Shown: piece by piece, positions 18,352 through 29,646 of the stretch
Position numbering within the stretch: the stretch's first letter is position 1
How the letters are laid out: every line of letters begins with the position of its first letter
Source of the DNA: Enterobacter mori LMG 25706
Lineage (GTDB): Bacteria > Pseudomonadota > Gammaproteobacteria > Enterobacterales > Enterobacteriaceae
Length of the DNA: 64,000 nt
Direction: 5' to 3'
Assembly: GCF_000211415.1 (NCBI RefSeq)
Contig: NZ_GL890774.1
Span: forward strand, 99,639 to 163,638
The notes under the pieces: model-generated
What the model was told of the DNA's origin: nothing
The model's database searches: none
What the model saw: the letters and a program-made list of their open reading frames with translations, nothing else
Translations under genes and position numbers: made by a program

Positions 18352-18759
18352 TTTCAAGTTCGTATCGCTAAAGTAACAAAGTATTCACCTTCTGTCCATA
18401 TTGGTTTTGATTGAAATCAGTAAACCCTGCACATTTTAACAACCTTACAGAAATAACGTTTCAGAAATGTAACTTTGCACAAATGAGTTGATTACTCCCA
18501 AAGAGGCAGTTTTAACCTTAATGAAACGAGGGTTTTTGCAATCTGAAGCGATTCAACAAGGCAAATAACGAAAATTCGCCCACTTCTGGCGCATTTCTAT
18601 TCTATAGGTTGGGTTAGGACGAATAAGCGGGCCGATTTACAAATGCTTTCTTTTTATTCAAGTCGTCATCAGCCCTTCATAAAGCAGGTGCATTCACAGG
18701 CGCTTACCACTATTCTTGCGCTTACGGAAGTCATCTCCGCTTTTTTCGGTCTCATTAAC

Positions 18760-18777
18760 CGTAAAGAAATAAATACA
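18760..18777 (+). promoter_or_regulatory. Weak TyrR-box candidate upstream of aroP
   Basis: CGTAAA, six bases, AATACA resembles the TyrR box TGTAAAN6TTTACA with three mismatches, 64 bases before the aroP start. aroP is TyrR-repressed in E. coli. The 537-base gap between pdhR and aroP otherwise holds the pdhR promoter and AT-rich sequence with no ORF I would support. Confidence 0.35.
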
Positions 18778-18841
18778 AAATATGGATTTTCATAATTACA
18801 CACGCACAGCGTGAACATAACAACCACACACGAGGTTTCAA

Positions 18842-20212
18842 ATGGAAGCTCAACAGCACGGCGATCAGCTAAAGCGCGGGCTCAAGAACCGCCACATACA
18901 GCTCATTGCACTGGGTGGTGCTATCGGTACTGGCCTGTTTCTGGGCAGCGCGTCCGTTATCCAGTCAGCCGGTCCGGGCATTATTTTGGGGTACGCAATC
19001 GCAGGCTTTATTGCCTTTCTGATTATGCGTCAGTTGGGTGAGATGGTCGTTGAAGAGCCGGTTGCAGGCTCGTTCAGCCACTTTGCCTACAAATACTGGG
19101 GCAGCTTTGCCGGTTTCGCCTCTGGCTGGAACTACTGGGTGCTGTACGTCCTGGTTGCCATGGCTGAGCTTACCGCCGTCGGGAAGTACATTCAGTTCTG
19201 GTATCCGGAGATCCCAACCTGGGCTTCCGCTGCGGCTTTCTTCGTCATTATTAACGCCATTAACCTAACCAACGTAAAAGTGTTCGGTGAAATGGAGTTT
19301 TGGTTTGCGATTATTAAGGTGATTGCCGTAGTGGCGATGATCATCTTCGGCGGCTGGCTGCTGTTCAGCGGCAACGGCGGCCCGCAGGCGACAGTGCGCA
19401 ACCTCTGGGAACAGGGCGGCTTCCTGCCTCACGGCATGACCGGCCTGGTAATGATGATGGCTATCATTATGTTCTCCTTCGGCGGCCTTGAGCTGGTGGG
19501 CATCACCGCCGCGGAAGCCGACAACCCGGAGCAGAGCATTCCAAAAGCCACCAACCAGGTTATCTACCGCATCCTGATCTTCTATGTGGGCTCGCTGGCC
19601 GTGCTGCTTTCCCTGCTGCCGTGGACCCGCGTGACCGCTGACACCAGCCCGTTTGTGCTGATCTTCCACGAGCTGGGCGATACCTTTGTGGCAAACGCTC
19701 TCAACGTGGTGGTTCTGACCGCGGCGCTGTCTGTTTATAACAGCTGCGTCTACTGCAACAGCCGCATGCTGTTCGGTCTGGCTCAGCAGGGCAACGCCCC
19801 GAAAGCGCTGCTCAACGTTGATAAGCGCGGCGTGCCGGTGAACACCATTATTGTGTCTGCAGTTGTCACGGCGCTGTGCGTGCTGATCAACTACCTGGCG
19901 CCGGAGTCAGCCTTCGGCCTGCTGATGGCGCTGGTGGTCTCTGCTCTGGTGATTAACTGGGCGATGATCAGCCTGGCGCACATCAAGTTCCGCCGCGCCA
20001 AGCAGCAGCAAGGTGCCACCACGCGCTTCCCTGCCCTGCTTTACCCGCTGGGTAACTGGGTGTGCCTGGTGTTTATGGCGGCCGTGCTGGTGATCATGCT
20101 GATCACCCCGGGGATGGCGATTTCCGTTTCCCTGATCCCGGTCTGGATTGCGATCCTCGGCGTGGGTTACCTGGTGAAACAGAAGAACCAGAAAGCCGTG
20201 AAAGCACACTAA
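18842..20212 (+). CDS. aroP: General aromatic amino acid permease AroP
   Basis: Proton-coupled inner-membrane uptake of phenylalanine, tyrosine and tryptophan. The 456-residue protein is an amino acid-polyamine-organocation (APC) family member with twelve hydrophobic segments; the family signature GLFLGSASVIQSAGPGIILG (residues 34-53) marks TM1. It corresponds closely to E. coli AroP in the conserved position next to pdhR. TM-rich sequence runs without frame disturbance. Probably monocistronic, ending at the hairpin 20222-20250, with TyrR control likely. Confidence 0.95.
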   Translation: MEAQQHGDQLKRGLKNRHIQLIALGGAIGTGLFLGSASVIQSAGPGIILGYAIAGFIAFLIMRQLGEMVVEEPVAGSFSHFAYKYWGSFAGFASGWNYWVLYVLVAMAELTAVGKYIQFWYPEIPTWASAAAFFVIINAINLTNVKVFGEMEFWFAIIKVIAVVAMIIFGGWLLFSGNGGPQATVRNLWEQGGFLPHGMTGLVMMMAIIMFSFGGLELVGITAAEADNPEQSIPKATNQVIYRILIFYVGSLAVLLSLLPWTRVTADTSPFVLIFHELGDTFVANALNVVVLTAALSVYNSCVYCNSRMLFGLAQQGNAPKALLNVDKRGVPVNTIIVSAVVTALCVLINYLAPESAFGLLMALVVSALVINWAMISLAHIKFRRAKQQQGATTRFPALLYPLGNWVCLVFMAAVLVIMLITPGMAISVSLIPVWIAILGVGYLVKQKNQKAVKAH

Positions 20213-20221
20213 GCCTCTCTG

Positions 20222-20250
20222 CGCTGTACCCGTTTTTTGCGGGTACAGCG
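20222..20250 (+). terminator. aroP terminator
   Basis: CGCTGTACCC (20222-20231) and GGGTACAGCG (20241-20250) form a ten-pair stem around a T-rich loop, nine bases after the aroP stop; TGTTGTT follows. Confidence 0.75.
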
Positions 20251-20377
20251 TGTTGTTACCTTCCTCACAAATTCAGGCCTTCAGCTGTTTCATCCATATC
20301 ACCGCCTTTATCCTGCAACGCATATATTCATGAGCCAGCGAATAATTCTCTCCATACCGTAAACCGGAGAGCTGTCG

Positions 20378-21775
20378 ATGGATAACAACAAACTGTCAGT
20401 AAAAGAAAAGATCGGCTATGGGATGGGCGACGCGGGATGCAACATCATCTTCGGCGCCATCATGCTGTTTGTTAACTATTTTTATACGGACATTTTTGGC
20501 CTGGCGCCTGCGCTGGTCGGCGTACTGCTGCTGTCCGTCCGCGTGATTGATGCCGTAACGGACCCGATCATGGGGGCGATTGCCGACCGTACCCGCAGTA
20601 AATATGGCCGATTTCGTCCATGGCTGCTGTGGATCGCCTTCCCCTACGCGCTGTTCAGCATCCTGATGTTCACCACGCCAGACTGGAGCTATAACAGCAA
20701 AGTTATCTATGCGTTTGTCACCTATTTCCTGCTGTCGCTGACCTACACGGCGATCAATATTCCTTACTGCTCGCTGGGTGGCGTGATCACCAACGACCCG
20801 AAAGAGCGCGTCGCCTGTCAGTCGTATCGTTTTGTGATGGTCGGCATCGCCACGCTGCTGCTCTCATTAACGCTGCTGCCGATGGCCGACTGGTTTGGCG
20901 GGGACAATAAGGCCAAAGGCTACCAGATGGCAATGACCGTCCTGGCCCTGATTGGGACCTGTATGTTCCTGTTCAGCTTCTCTACCGTGCGCGAGCGCGT
21001 GCGCCCGGCGGTGCAAACCAACGATGAGCTGAAAAACGATCTGAAAGACGTGTGGAAGAACGACCAGTGGGTACGCATTCTGCTCCTGACCCTGTGCAAC
21101 GTCTGCCCGGGCTTTATCCGCATGGCGGCCACCATGTATTACGTCACCTGGGTGATGGGCCAGAGCACCCACTTCGCCACGCTGTTTATTAGCCTTGGCG
21201 TCGTGGGCATGATGCTCGGCAGCGTGCTGGCTAAAGTGCTGACCGACCGCTGGTGTAAGCTGAAGGTGTTCTTCTGGACCAACATCGTGCTGGCGATTTT
21301 CTCCTGCGCCTTCTACTTCTTCGACCCGAAAGCCACCGTCACCATCGTGGTGCTCTACTTCCTTCTGAACATCCTGCACCAGATCCCGTCACCGCTGCAC
21401 TGGTCGCTGATGGCCGACGTGGACGACTACGGCGAGTGGAAGACCGGGAAACGCATTACCGGGATCAGCTTCTCCGGCAACATCTTTTTCCTGAAGCTGG
21501 GGCTGGCGATTGCCGGAGCGATGGTGGGCTTCCTGCTCTCCTGGTACGGTTATGACGCGGGCGCAAAAGCGCAGAGCGCGGACGCCATTAACGGGATCGT
21601 GCTGCTCTTTACCGTCATTCCCGGCATTGGATACTTAATTACCGCGGGCGTAGTACGCCTGCTGAAGGTAGACCGTGAAACGATGAAACGCATTCAGGAA
21701 GACCTGGAAAAACGTCGCACCAATTACCGTGAACTGAGCGACTATCAGGAACTGAAAGCCGCAGAGACAAAATAA
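20378..21775 (+). CDS. GPH-family sugar:cation symporter
   Basis: A 465-residue inner-membrane protein of the glycoside-pentoside-hexuronide:cation symporter family (relatives include MelB, XynT/YagG and YicJ). The N terminus (KIGYGMGDAGCNIIF) and the loop AVTDPIMGAIADRTRSKYGRFRPW are family hallmarks; about twelve membrane segments are visible. The ATG at 20378 follows GGAG by eight bases. It is followed after ten bases by a GH43 glycosidase, so it probably imports the oligosaccharide (xylo- or arabino-oligosaccharide) that the glycosidase cuts. The substrate itself cannot be read from sequence. E. coli lacks these genes at this site. Confidence 0.87.
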   Translation: MDNNKLSVKEKIGYGMGDAGCNIIFGAIMLFVNYFYTDIFGLAPALVGVLLLSVRVIDAVTDPIMGAIADRTRSKYGRFRPWLLWIAFPYALFSILMFTTPDWSYNSKVIYAFVTYFLLSLTYTAINIPYCSLGGVITNDPKERVACQSYRFVMVGIATLLLSLTLLPMADWFGGDNKAKGYQMAMTVLALIGTCMFLFSFSTVRERVRPAVQTNDELKNDLKDVWKNDQWVRILLLTLCNVCPGFIRMAATMYYVTWVMGQSTHFATLFISLGVVGMMLGSVLAKVLTDRWCKLKVFFWTNIVLAIFSCAFYFFDPKATVTIVVLYFLLNILHQIPSPLHWSLMADVDDYGEWKTGKRITGISFSGNIFFLKLGLAIAGAMVGFLLSWYGYDAGAKAQSADAINGIVLLFTVIPGIGYLITAGVVRLLKVDRETMKRIQEDLEKRRTNYRELSDYQELKAAETK

Positions 21776-21785
21776 GGAGAGCCAA

Positions 21786-22736
21786 ATGCATCAGTGGCCA
21801 AACCCGTTTATCGAACAACGTGCCGACCCGTACATTTTACGCCATGAGGGGCAGTACTTTTTTATCGCCTCCGTGCCGCAGTACGACAGGCTGGCGATCC
21901 GCCGCGCAGAGTCGCTGGAAGGCTTACGTAATGCTGAAGAAGTTGTGGTCTGGCGCAAACCCGAGACCGGCCCGATGAGCCAGCTGATCTGGGCGCCGGA
22001 ACTGCACCACATTGACGGCAAGTGGTACATCTACTTTGCCGCGACGCATACCCAGGCGCTCGACGAACTTGAGATGTTCCAGCACCGGATGTTTGCGCTG
22101 GAGTGTGCCGACGGCGATCCGCTCACCGGTACGTGGACGGAAAAAGGTCAGATAAAAACGCAGTTCGACACCTTCGCGCTGGATGCCACCACCTTTGTTC
22201 ATCAGGGAAAACGCTGGTATCTGTGGGCGCAAAAAGCGCCGGACATCTCCGGGAACTCCAATCTTTATCTGTGCGAAATGGAAAACCCCTGGACGCTGAA
22301 AGGCGAGCCGGTGATGCTCAGCAAGCCGGAGTATGACTGGGAGTGTCGCGGGTTTTGGGTCAACGAAGGTCCGGCGGTGCTGGTTCACGACGATAAGCTG
22401 TTTATCAGCTATTCCGCCAGCGCCACCGACGAGAACTACTGCATGGGGCTACTGTGGATAGACCTTAATGCCGATCCGCAAAACCCGGCAAACTGGCAAA
22501 AATCCTCGCACCCGGTGTTCGTCACCAGTTACGAAAACCGCCAGTACGGTCCGGGACACAACAGCTTTACGCAAACGCCGGAAGGGGAGGATGTGCTGGT
22601 GTATCACGCGCGTAATTACACCGAAATTGAGGGCGACCCGCTGTACGATCCGAACCGCCACACCCGCCTGAAGCTTGTCCGCTGGGACGAAAACGGGATG
22701 CCTGATTTCGGCATCCCGCCCGCGGATACGCTTTAG
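21786..22736 (+). CDS. GH43 family glycoside hydrolase (beta-xylosidase / arabinofuranosidase type)
   Basis: A 316-residue cytosolic protein (no signal peptide) with the five-bladed beta-propeller sequence of glycoside hydrolase family 43. The three catalytic carboxylates fit Asp14 (RADPYI, base), Asp133 (LDATTF, pKa modulator) and Glu194 (VNEGPAVL, acid). Aromatic-rich blades follow (YGPGHNSFT). AAGGAGAG lies just before the ATG. Together with the upstream symporter it forms a uptake-and-cleave unit for xylose- or arabinose-containing oligosaccharides; which linkage it cuts is not determined by the sequence. It is single-domain, shorter than two-domain GH43 xylosidases of about 535 residues. 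Confidence 0.87.
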   Translation: MHQWPNPFIEQRADPYILRHEGQYFFIASVPQYDRLAIRRAESLEGLRNAEEVVVWRKPETGPMSQLIWAPELHHIDGKWYIYFAATHTQALDELEMFQHRMFALECADGDPLTGTWTEKGQIKTQFDTFALDATTFVHQGKRWYLWAQKAPDISGNSNLYLCEMENPWTLKGEPVMLSKPEYDWECRGFWVNEGPAVLVHDDKLFISYSASATDENYCMGLLWIDLNADPQNPANWQKSSHPVFVTSYENRQYGPGHNSFTQTPEGEDVLVYHARNYTEIEGDPLYDPNRHTRLKLVRWDENGMPDFGIPPADTL

Positions 22737-22754
22737 TCTTTGCGGCGCGCTGGC

Positions 22755-23609
22755 TTACACCAGCGTGCCGTAGATACTCAGCAACGCCACGACCACAACC
22801 ACCACGAACGACGTTTTCTTCGCCATGGAGACAGCGGCTTTCGGCGTTTCAATCTTGTCGGTGTGCGGCTCTCGCGCCAGCGAGAACTGCGCCAGACGCG
22901 TTAACACCTGGTACTGCGACGTATGGCGGTCGGCAAGCGAGGCGAACCATGCAGGCAGCGCTTTTTCACCGTGACCAATTAACGCGTACACCACGCCCAC
23001 CAGACGAACCGGGAGCCAGTCGAGCACGTGCAGGATGGCATCAATGCCTGACAGCAAGCGTTCATGGGGCGTCAGGTAACGGGCCAGCCAGGTCTGCCAG
23101 GCGCGCAGGAATGCATACCCCATCAGCAGTACCGGCCCCCACGGACCGCCCACCACGAACCAGAACAGCGGTGCCAGATAGTAGCGGAAGTTAATCCACA
23201 GAAGCGCGTTTTGCAGCTCGCGCAGAAACTCGCGCTCGTCGCAGTCCGGCGGCACGCCGTGGATCATCGTCAGCTCGCTCGCCATGGCTCCGCGCGCATG
23301 GGCATCGTCACGGGAGGCGGCTTTAAGATAAGCGTGATAGTGCATACGCACTTTGCCCGCACCAATGCACAGCACCCCAAGCAGGATCCACACCACCAGC
23401 AGCGGCACGTTGAAAAACAGCCCGTACAGCGAGCGCAGGAGCAGGAAGGTAATAAGCATGACGCCCGCCATCATCAACAGCGTACGCAGCATGGAAAAAT
23501 GTTTGACCCGGCGGAAAACCCCCTCCAGCCGGTGATCCAGATGCCAGTGCTCGCCAAGTTTAAACAGGCGTTCAGCAATCATTACCAGCAGCATGGTAAA
23601 CAACGTCAT
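22755..23609 (-). CDS. ampE: Inner membrane protein AmpE
   Basis: A 284-residue membrane protein of the AmpE/CobD-like family, matching E. coli AmpE in length. Hydrophobic segments lie near residues 1-12, 40-85 and 140-170, with a C-terminal membrane helix ([17 protein letters not shown]). It is encoded directly after ampD (gap nine bases) and was named for the ampC regulation locus, but its own biochemical role is unclear. Confidence 0.94.
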   Translation of the reverse strand: MTLFTMLLVMIAERLFKLGEHWHLDHRLEGVFRRVKHFSMLRTLLMMAGVMLITFLLLRSLYGLFFNVPLLVVWILLGVLCIGAGKVRMHYHAYLKAASRDDAHARGAMASELTMIHGVPPDCDEREFLRELQNALLWINFRYYLAPLFWFVVGGPWGPVLLMGYAFLRAWQTWLARYLTPHERLLSGIDAILHVLDWLPVRLVGVVYALIGHGEKALPAWFASLADRHTSQYQVLTRLAQFSLAREPHTDKIETPKAAVSMAKKTSFVVVVVVALLSIYGTLV

Positions 23610-23618
23610 GGTATCTCC

Positions 23619-25151
<1,533 letters not shown>

Positions 25152-25159
25152 TCCCGTTC

Positions 25160-25181
25160 TCCCCCTTCACGCGAAGGGGGA
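25160..25181 (+). terminator. Hairpin after nadC
   Basis: TCCCCCTTC (25160-25168), loop ACGC, GAAGGGGGA (25173-25181): nine pairs, nine bases after the nadC stop. No T run follows, so termination strength is uncertain. Confidence 0.5.
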
Positions 25182-25324
25182 ATCACAGACTTCATCGCAA
25201 AACTTTTGCCCTTCCCTGAAACGCTACGTTAAATCCCTGAAAGCCCCTTCACGTTTCCTTTTTTGCCCCTCGTTTCTGCTCCCTCTCACTGCCAGAGTAG
25301 CGGCACTTAACCTAAGGAGCAGAC

Positions 25325-25762
25325 ATGAACAGACAAAAAGGATTCACGCTCATTGAGCTAATGGTGGTGATTGGCATTATTGCCATCCTGAGCGCCATCG
25401 GCATACCCGCGTACCAGAACTACCTGCGAAAAGCCGCACTCACCGATATGCTGCAAACGTTTGTCCCTTATCGCACTGCTATTGAGCTTTGCGCGCTGGA
25501 CCACGGTGGCGTGGAGCGTTGTGATGCGGGGACGAACGGCATCCCCTCTCCGACGACGACACGTTATGTTTCAGCGATGAGCGTGGCTAAAGGCGTCGTG
25601 TCGTTAACGGGGCAGGAGAGCCTGAACGGGCTTGAGGTTCTCATGACGCCGCTCTGGAGCGACGGCAATGGCATGACGGGCTGGACGCGTGACTGCAAGA
25701 TCGACTCTGACAGCGCGCTCAAGCAAGCCTGTGAAGACGTTTTCCGCTTCGACACTCACTAA
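25325..25762 (+). CDS. ppdD: Type IV major prepilin PpdD
   Basis: A 145-residue type IV pilin. It starts with the short leader MNRQKG ending in Gly, then the mature N terminus FTLIELMVVIGIIAI with the invariant Glu5; this is the prepilin peptidase site and the polymerisation helix. Two cysteine pairs lie in the globular part, including CKIDSDSALKQAC at the C terminus (D-region disulfide). CTAAGGAG precedes the ATG. It heads ppdD-hofB-hofC, the pilin, assembly ATPase and platform protein; the other pilus genes (peptidase, secretin) would have to be elsewhere. Confidence 0.96.
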   Translation: MNRQKGFTLIELMVVIGIIAILSAIGIPAYQNYLRKAALTDMLQTFVPYRTAIELCALDHGGVERCDAGTNGIPSPTTTRYVSAMSVAKGVVSLTGQESLNGLEVLMTPLWSDGNGMTGWTRDCKIDSDSALKQACEDVFRFDTH

Positions 25763-25774
25763 CGGGAGCGGATG

Positions 25775-27157
25775 ATGAATACCGAGCACCTCGTCGCACT
25801 CTGCCTGCGTCATCACGCCGTGCTACTGACCAACGATACCGACACGATCAGCATTGCCGTAGCGGGAAATCCCGGCAAGGAACTGATGGAAGCATTGCGT
25901 TTCGCGACGCAAAAACGGATTGATATTGAATGCTGGAGCGTTGAACGCATGGAAAAGCACCGGCAGATGGCATCTCAATCTCATCTCCCCGTCGTATCAG
26001 CACCGCACTCCGCGGTAGATATCCTCAACCACACGCTGCAGCAGGCGATAAGCCAACGCGCATCCGACATTCATATTGAACCGATGGAGCACGCCTGCCA
26101 GATCCGTTTACGCATCGACGGCGTACTTTGCCCGCAGCCGCCGCTTTCCGCGGCGCTGGCGACCATGCTCATCGCTCGCTTAAAGGTGTTGGGCAATTTG
26201 GATATTGCGGAGCGCCGTTTGCCTCAGGATGGTCAGTTTACGGTTGAGGTAGCCAACGAGCCGGTCTCCTTCCGTATCTCTACGCTCCCCTGTAGCGGTG
26301 GTGAGAAAATTGTGCTGCGCCTGCTGCATCAGGTTCAACAGGCGCTGGAACCCGCTAAGCTGGGAATGAATGCCGAACAGCTAGCCTGCTTTAACGAGGC
26401 CCTTCATCGCCCGCAAGGCTTGATCCTGGTGACGGGCCCCACCGGCAGCGGGAAAACCGTATCGCTTTACAGCGCGCTGCAGGCGCGTAACACTCAGGAC
26501 GTCAACATCTGCAGCGTGGAAGATCCGATTGAGATACCGCTTGCCGGGTTGAACCAGACGCAGATTAACCCCCGAGCAGGATTAACCTTCCAGAGTGTGC
26601 TGCGGGCGCTGCTTCGTCAGGATCCCGACATCATCATGGTGGGCGAAATCCGTGACGGCGACACCGCAGAGATCGCCATCAAGGCCGCGCAAACCGGGCA
26701 TCTGGTGCTGTCTACGCTCCATACCAATTCAATAGCGGAGACGCTTATTCGTCTTCAACAAATGGGGGTCGCCCGGTGGATGATCTCCTCAGCGCTTTCG
26801 CTGGTGATTGCCCAGCGGCTGGTTCGCCGCCTGTGTCCCCCCTGTCGCCCTGAAGCCAGCGGCCGTGAAGAATTACCTCGCGCCCTTTGGCCCAGGCCGC
26901 TTCCGCGCTGGCAACCTACAGGCTGCGATCGCTGTTATCACGGTTTTTATGGCCGCGTGGCGATTTTTGAAGTGCTGTCCATCGACAGCACGCTTCGGCA
27001 GGCGATTGCCAGCGGAGCAACCATAGAAGTGATAGAGGGCAGCGCCCGTCAGGCGGGAATGACATCGCTGTTTGAGCATGGCTGTATGGCTGTAGAAGAA
27101 GGGCTCACCACGATCGAAGAGGTAGTCCGCGTCATGGGAATGCCCGATGGCTGTTAA
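25775..27157 (+). CDS. hofB: Type IV pilus assembly ATPase HofB (PilB/GspE family)
   Basis: Hexameric ATPase that powers pilin polymerisation. The 460-residue protein has the Walker A GPTGSGKT, the Asp box QDPDIIMVGEIRDGDTAEIA, the His box TLHTNS and a C-terminal zinc motif CPPC...CDRC. Two tandem ATG codons (25772 and 25775) are possible; the second sits six bases from GGGAG and matches E. coli MNI. It lacks most of the N-terminal extension of PilB. The last 11 bases overlap hofC. Confidence 0.95.
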   Translation: MNTEHLVALCLRHHAVLLTNDTDTISIAVAGNPGKELMEALRFATQKRIDIECWSVERMEKHRQMASQSHLPVVSAPHSAVDILNHTLQQAISQRASDIHIEPMEHACQIRLRIDGVLCPQPPLSAALATMLIARLKVLGNLDIAERRLPQDGQFTVEVANEPVSFRISTLPCSGGEKIVLRLLHQVQQALEPAKLGMNAEQLACFNEALHRPQGLILVTGPTGSGKTVSLYSALQARNTQDVNICSVEDPIEIPLAGLNQTQINPRAGLTFQSVLRALLRQDPDIIMVGEIRDGDTAEIAIKAAQTGHLVLSTLHTNSIAETLIRLQQMGVARWMISSALSLVIAQRLVRRLCPPCRPEASGREELPRALWPRPLPRWQPTGCDRCYHGFYGRVAIFEVLSIDSTLRQAIASGATIEVIEGSARQAGMTSLFEHGCMAVEEGLTTIEEVVRVMGMPDGC

Positions 27158-28331
27158 TCAACTCTGGCGATGGCGGGCGCTTACTGCGGAGGGTGAAATC
27201 CGCACGGGCACGCTTTGGGCTATCAGTCGAGAAGCCGCTTGCAGCAGCTTAGAACAACGGCATCTTCATCCGCTGGCGCTCAATCGGTCATTGCAGCGTC
27301 CTCGATGGCAGCGTCATCACTGCTACGATATCTTTCACCAGCTCGCGACGCTGCTGCAGGCTGGCCTGACGTTGTCTCACAGCCTGCAAATGCTGGCGGA
27401 ACAGCATCCGTTAAAGTATTGGCAGGCTCTGCTTCACAGCCTTGCTGACGATCTCAGTGGAGGCTGTTCCTTTTCTGCGTCAATGAATAAATGGCCGGAG
27501 GTGTTTAGCCCGCTTTATGTCTCCATGGTAAAGACAGGCGAGCTGACGGGGAAGCTGGAGGAGTGCTGTCGCCAGCTCGCACAGCAACAAAAAGCCCAGG
27601 AGCAGCTCGGTGCAAAAGTCAAAAAGGCGCTGCGCTATCCCACGATCATTCTGACCCTTGCAGCGCTGGTGGTGCTGGCGATGGTGACGCTGGTGCTGCC
27701 CGAGTTCGCCGCGATCTATAAAACGTTTAATACCCCCCTGCCCTGGCTCACGCAGGCTGTCATGGGGTTAGCCGCCGCTATTCAGGGGCACATTGTCACG
27801 CTTTTTGCCCTGCTTCTTATTTTAGTTGTTGCCGCCTGTAAGCTACGACGGCATCCGCGCTGGCAGCGCATGCTGCTGCATCTGCCCGTGATGGGCGTAC
27901 TGGCGCGTGGGCAAAAATTGGGGCAGATATTTACCGTACTGTCATTAACCCAGCAAGCCGGGATCGCCTTTTTGCAGGGGCTGGAAAGTGTGGAAGAGAC
28001 AGTTGAAAGCGGGTACTGGCAAACCAAACTGCGGGAGGTACGCGAACATATCGAGCAAGGAATGCCCGTGTGGTCAGCCTTTCAGCAGGCATCTGTCTTT
28101 ACACCGCTGTGCATACAGCTGATTCGAACCGGTGAAATCGCGGGTGCGCTTGATGTGATGCTGGCGAACCTTGCCCGCCACCATACGGAACAGACATTTC
28201 AACAAGCAGACAATCTGGCTGCGCTTCTGGAGCCACTGTTGTTGATTGTGACAGGGTTGATTATCGGCACGCTGGTGGTCGCAATGTATCTGCCGATATT
28301 CCATCTGGGGGATGCCATGAGTGCGGGATAG
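27147..28331 (+). CDS. hofC: Type IV pilus platform protein HofC (PilC/GspF family)
   Basis: Inner-membrane platform protein working with HofB. The 394-residue protein has two GspF domains (about residues 55-175 and 255-375), each with a family motif (HQLATLLQAGLTLSHSL and FTVLSLTQQAGIAFLQGL), and membrane segments near 160-185, 205-225 and 365-385. The start overlaps the hofB stop, indicating translational coupling. It is less conserved with E. coli than neighbouring housekeeping proteins. Confidence 0.94.
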   Translation: MAVNQLWRWRALTAEGEIRTGTLWAISREAACSSLEQRHLHPLALNRSLQRPRWQRHHCYDIFHQLATLLQAGLTLSHSLQMLAEQHPLKYWQALLHSLADDLSGGCSFSASMNKWPEVFSPLYVSMVKTGELTGKLEECCRQLAQQQKAQEQLGAKVKKALRYPTIILTLAALVVLAMVTLVLPEFAAIYKTFNTPLPWLTQAVMGLAAAIQGHIVTLFALLLILVVAACKLRRHPRWQRMLLHLPVMGVLARGQKLGQIFTVLSLTQQAGIAFLQGLESVEETVESGYWQTKLREVREHIEQGMPVWSAFQQASVFTPLCIQLIRTGEIAGALDVMLANLARHHTEQTFQQADNLAALLEPLLLIVTGLIIGTLVVAMYLPIFHLGDAMSAG

Positions 28332-28342
28332 TACAGAATAGT

Positions 28343-28366
28343 GCTGGCGCACGGACATGCGCCAGC
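28343..28366. terminator. Bidirectional hairpin between hofC and guaC
   Basis: GCTGGCGCA (28343-28351) pairs with TGCGCCAGC (28358-28366) around CGGACA, between two convergent genes only 43 bases apart. No strong T run. Confidence 0.6.
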
Positions 28367-28374
28367 CAACGGTA

Positions 28375-29418
28375 TTACAGGCTATTGAAAACGCGGTTTT
28401 CCTGTTCCTGAACGCGAATAAACGTTGTGCGTTTCGTCAGCTCTTTCAGGCGGGATGCTCCCACGTAGGTGCAGGCCGAACGCAGGCCGCCGAGGATATC
28501 GCGCGCGGTATATTCAACCGGGCCGCGCAATGGCAGCTTCACGGTTTTGCCTTCCGCCGCACGGTATTTTGCCACGCCACCGACGTGACGGGTCATCGCG
28601 GATTCAGAGCTCATACCGTAGAACAGCATGAATTTCTCGCCATCTTCTTCAACGACGGTACCACCACTCTCTTCGTGGCCTGCCAGCATACCGCCGAGCA
28701 TCACGAAGTCCGCACCGCCGCCAAAGGCTTTCGCAACATCACCCGGCATGGTGCAACCACCATCGCTGATGATCTGACCGCCCAGGCCGTGCGCGGCGTC
28801 AGCGCATTCAATCACGGCAGACAGCTGCGGATAACCGACACCGGTTTTCACGCGCGTAGTACATACGGAACCCGGACCAATGCCAACTTTTACAATATCT
28901 GCACCGGAGAGGATAAGTTCTTCACACATTTCACCGGTCACCACGTTGCCCGCAATGATGGTCTTAGTCGGCCAGGCTTCACGCGCTTTGCTGACAAACT
29001 GGACGAAGTGTTCGGAATAACCATTCGCTACATCAATGCAAACAAAGTTAAGTGCCGGGTTAGCGTTCAGGATCTGTTTGGTTTTTTCGAAATCCGCGTC
29101 TGAGGTGCCGGTAGAGACCATCACATGCTTCACCACATCCGCGGATGCAGAGGCGACAAACGCATTCCACTCTTCGGTACTGTAGTGTTTGTGAACCGCG
29201 GTAAGAATATCGAACTGTGCCAGGGCCGTTGCCATCTCAAAGGTACCGACCGTATCCATATTGGCAGCGATAATCGGCACGCCAGACCAGGCCTGACCGG
29301 AATGTTTAAAGGTGAATTGACGTTCGAGTTCAACGTCTGAGCGACTTTTCAGTGTAGAGCGTTTAGGGCGGATAAGAACGTCTTTAAAACCTAACTTCAG
29401 ATCTTCTTCAATACGCAT
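28375..29418 (-). CDS. guaC: GMP reductase GuaC
   Basis: NADPH-dependent reductive deamination of GMP to IMP in purine salvage. The 347-residue TIM-barrel protein of the IMPDH/GMPR family has the catalytic cysteine loop [19 protein letters not shown] and the phosphate-binding [20 protein letters not shown]. It has no CBS domains, which separates it from IMP dehydrogenase. Divergent from coaE over 228 bases that carry both promoters. Confidence 0.97.
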   Translation of the reverse strand: MRIEEDLKLGFKDVLIRPKRSTLKSRSDVELERQFTFKHSGQAWSGVPIIAANMDTVGTFEMATALAQFDILTAVHKHYSTEEWNAFVASASADVVKHVMVSTGTSDADFEKTKQILNANPALNFVCIDVANGYSEHFVQFVSKAREAWPTKTIIAGNVVTGEMCEELILSGADIVKVGIGPGSVCTTRVKTGVGYPQLSAVIECADAAHGLGGQIISDGGCTMPGDVAKAFGGGADFVMLGGMLAGHEESGGTVVEEDGEKFMLFYGMSSESAMTRHVGGVAKYRAAEGKTVKLPLRGPVEYTARDILGGLRSACTYVGASRLKELTKRTTFIRVQEQENRVFNSL

Positions 29419-29646
29419 GTGCGGATTCCTGGGGTTAGAGGCAAATATGTTAAAAGCACAACTCCAGTGACGTTATCATACGCACTAATACCTGCTCCGC
29501 AAGACTGCGAAATTCTCTTTTTTTACGCTACAATCCTATAAATTTACCTGATAAAAAGCAGGTAACGAGAGCTAAACACTCACGGTAGAAAGTTTGAATT
29601 TCAACCAATTGATTTTAATAATGAATAATTCCCAGGATTCGATTTA

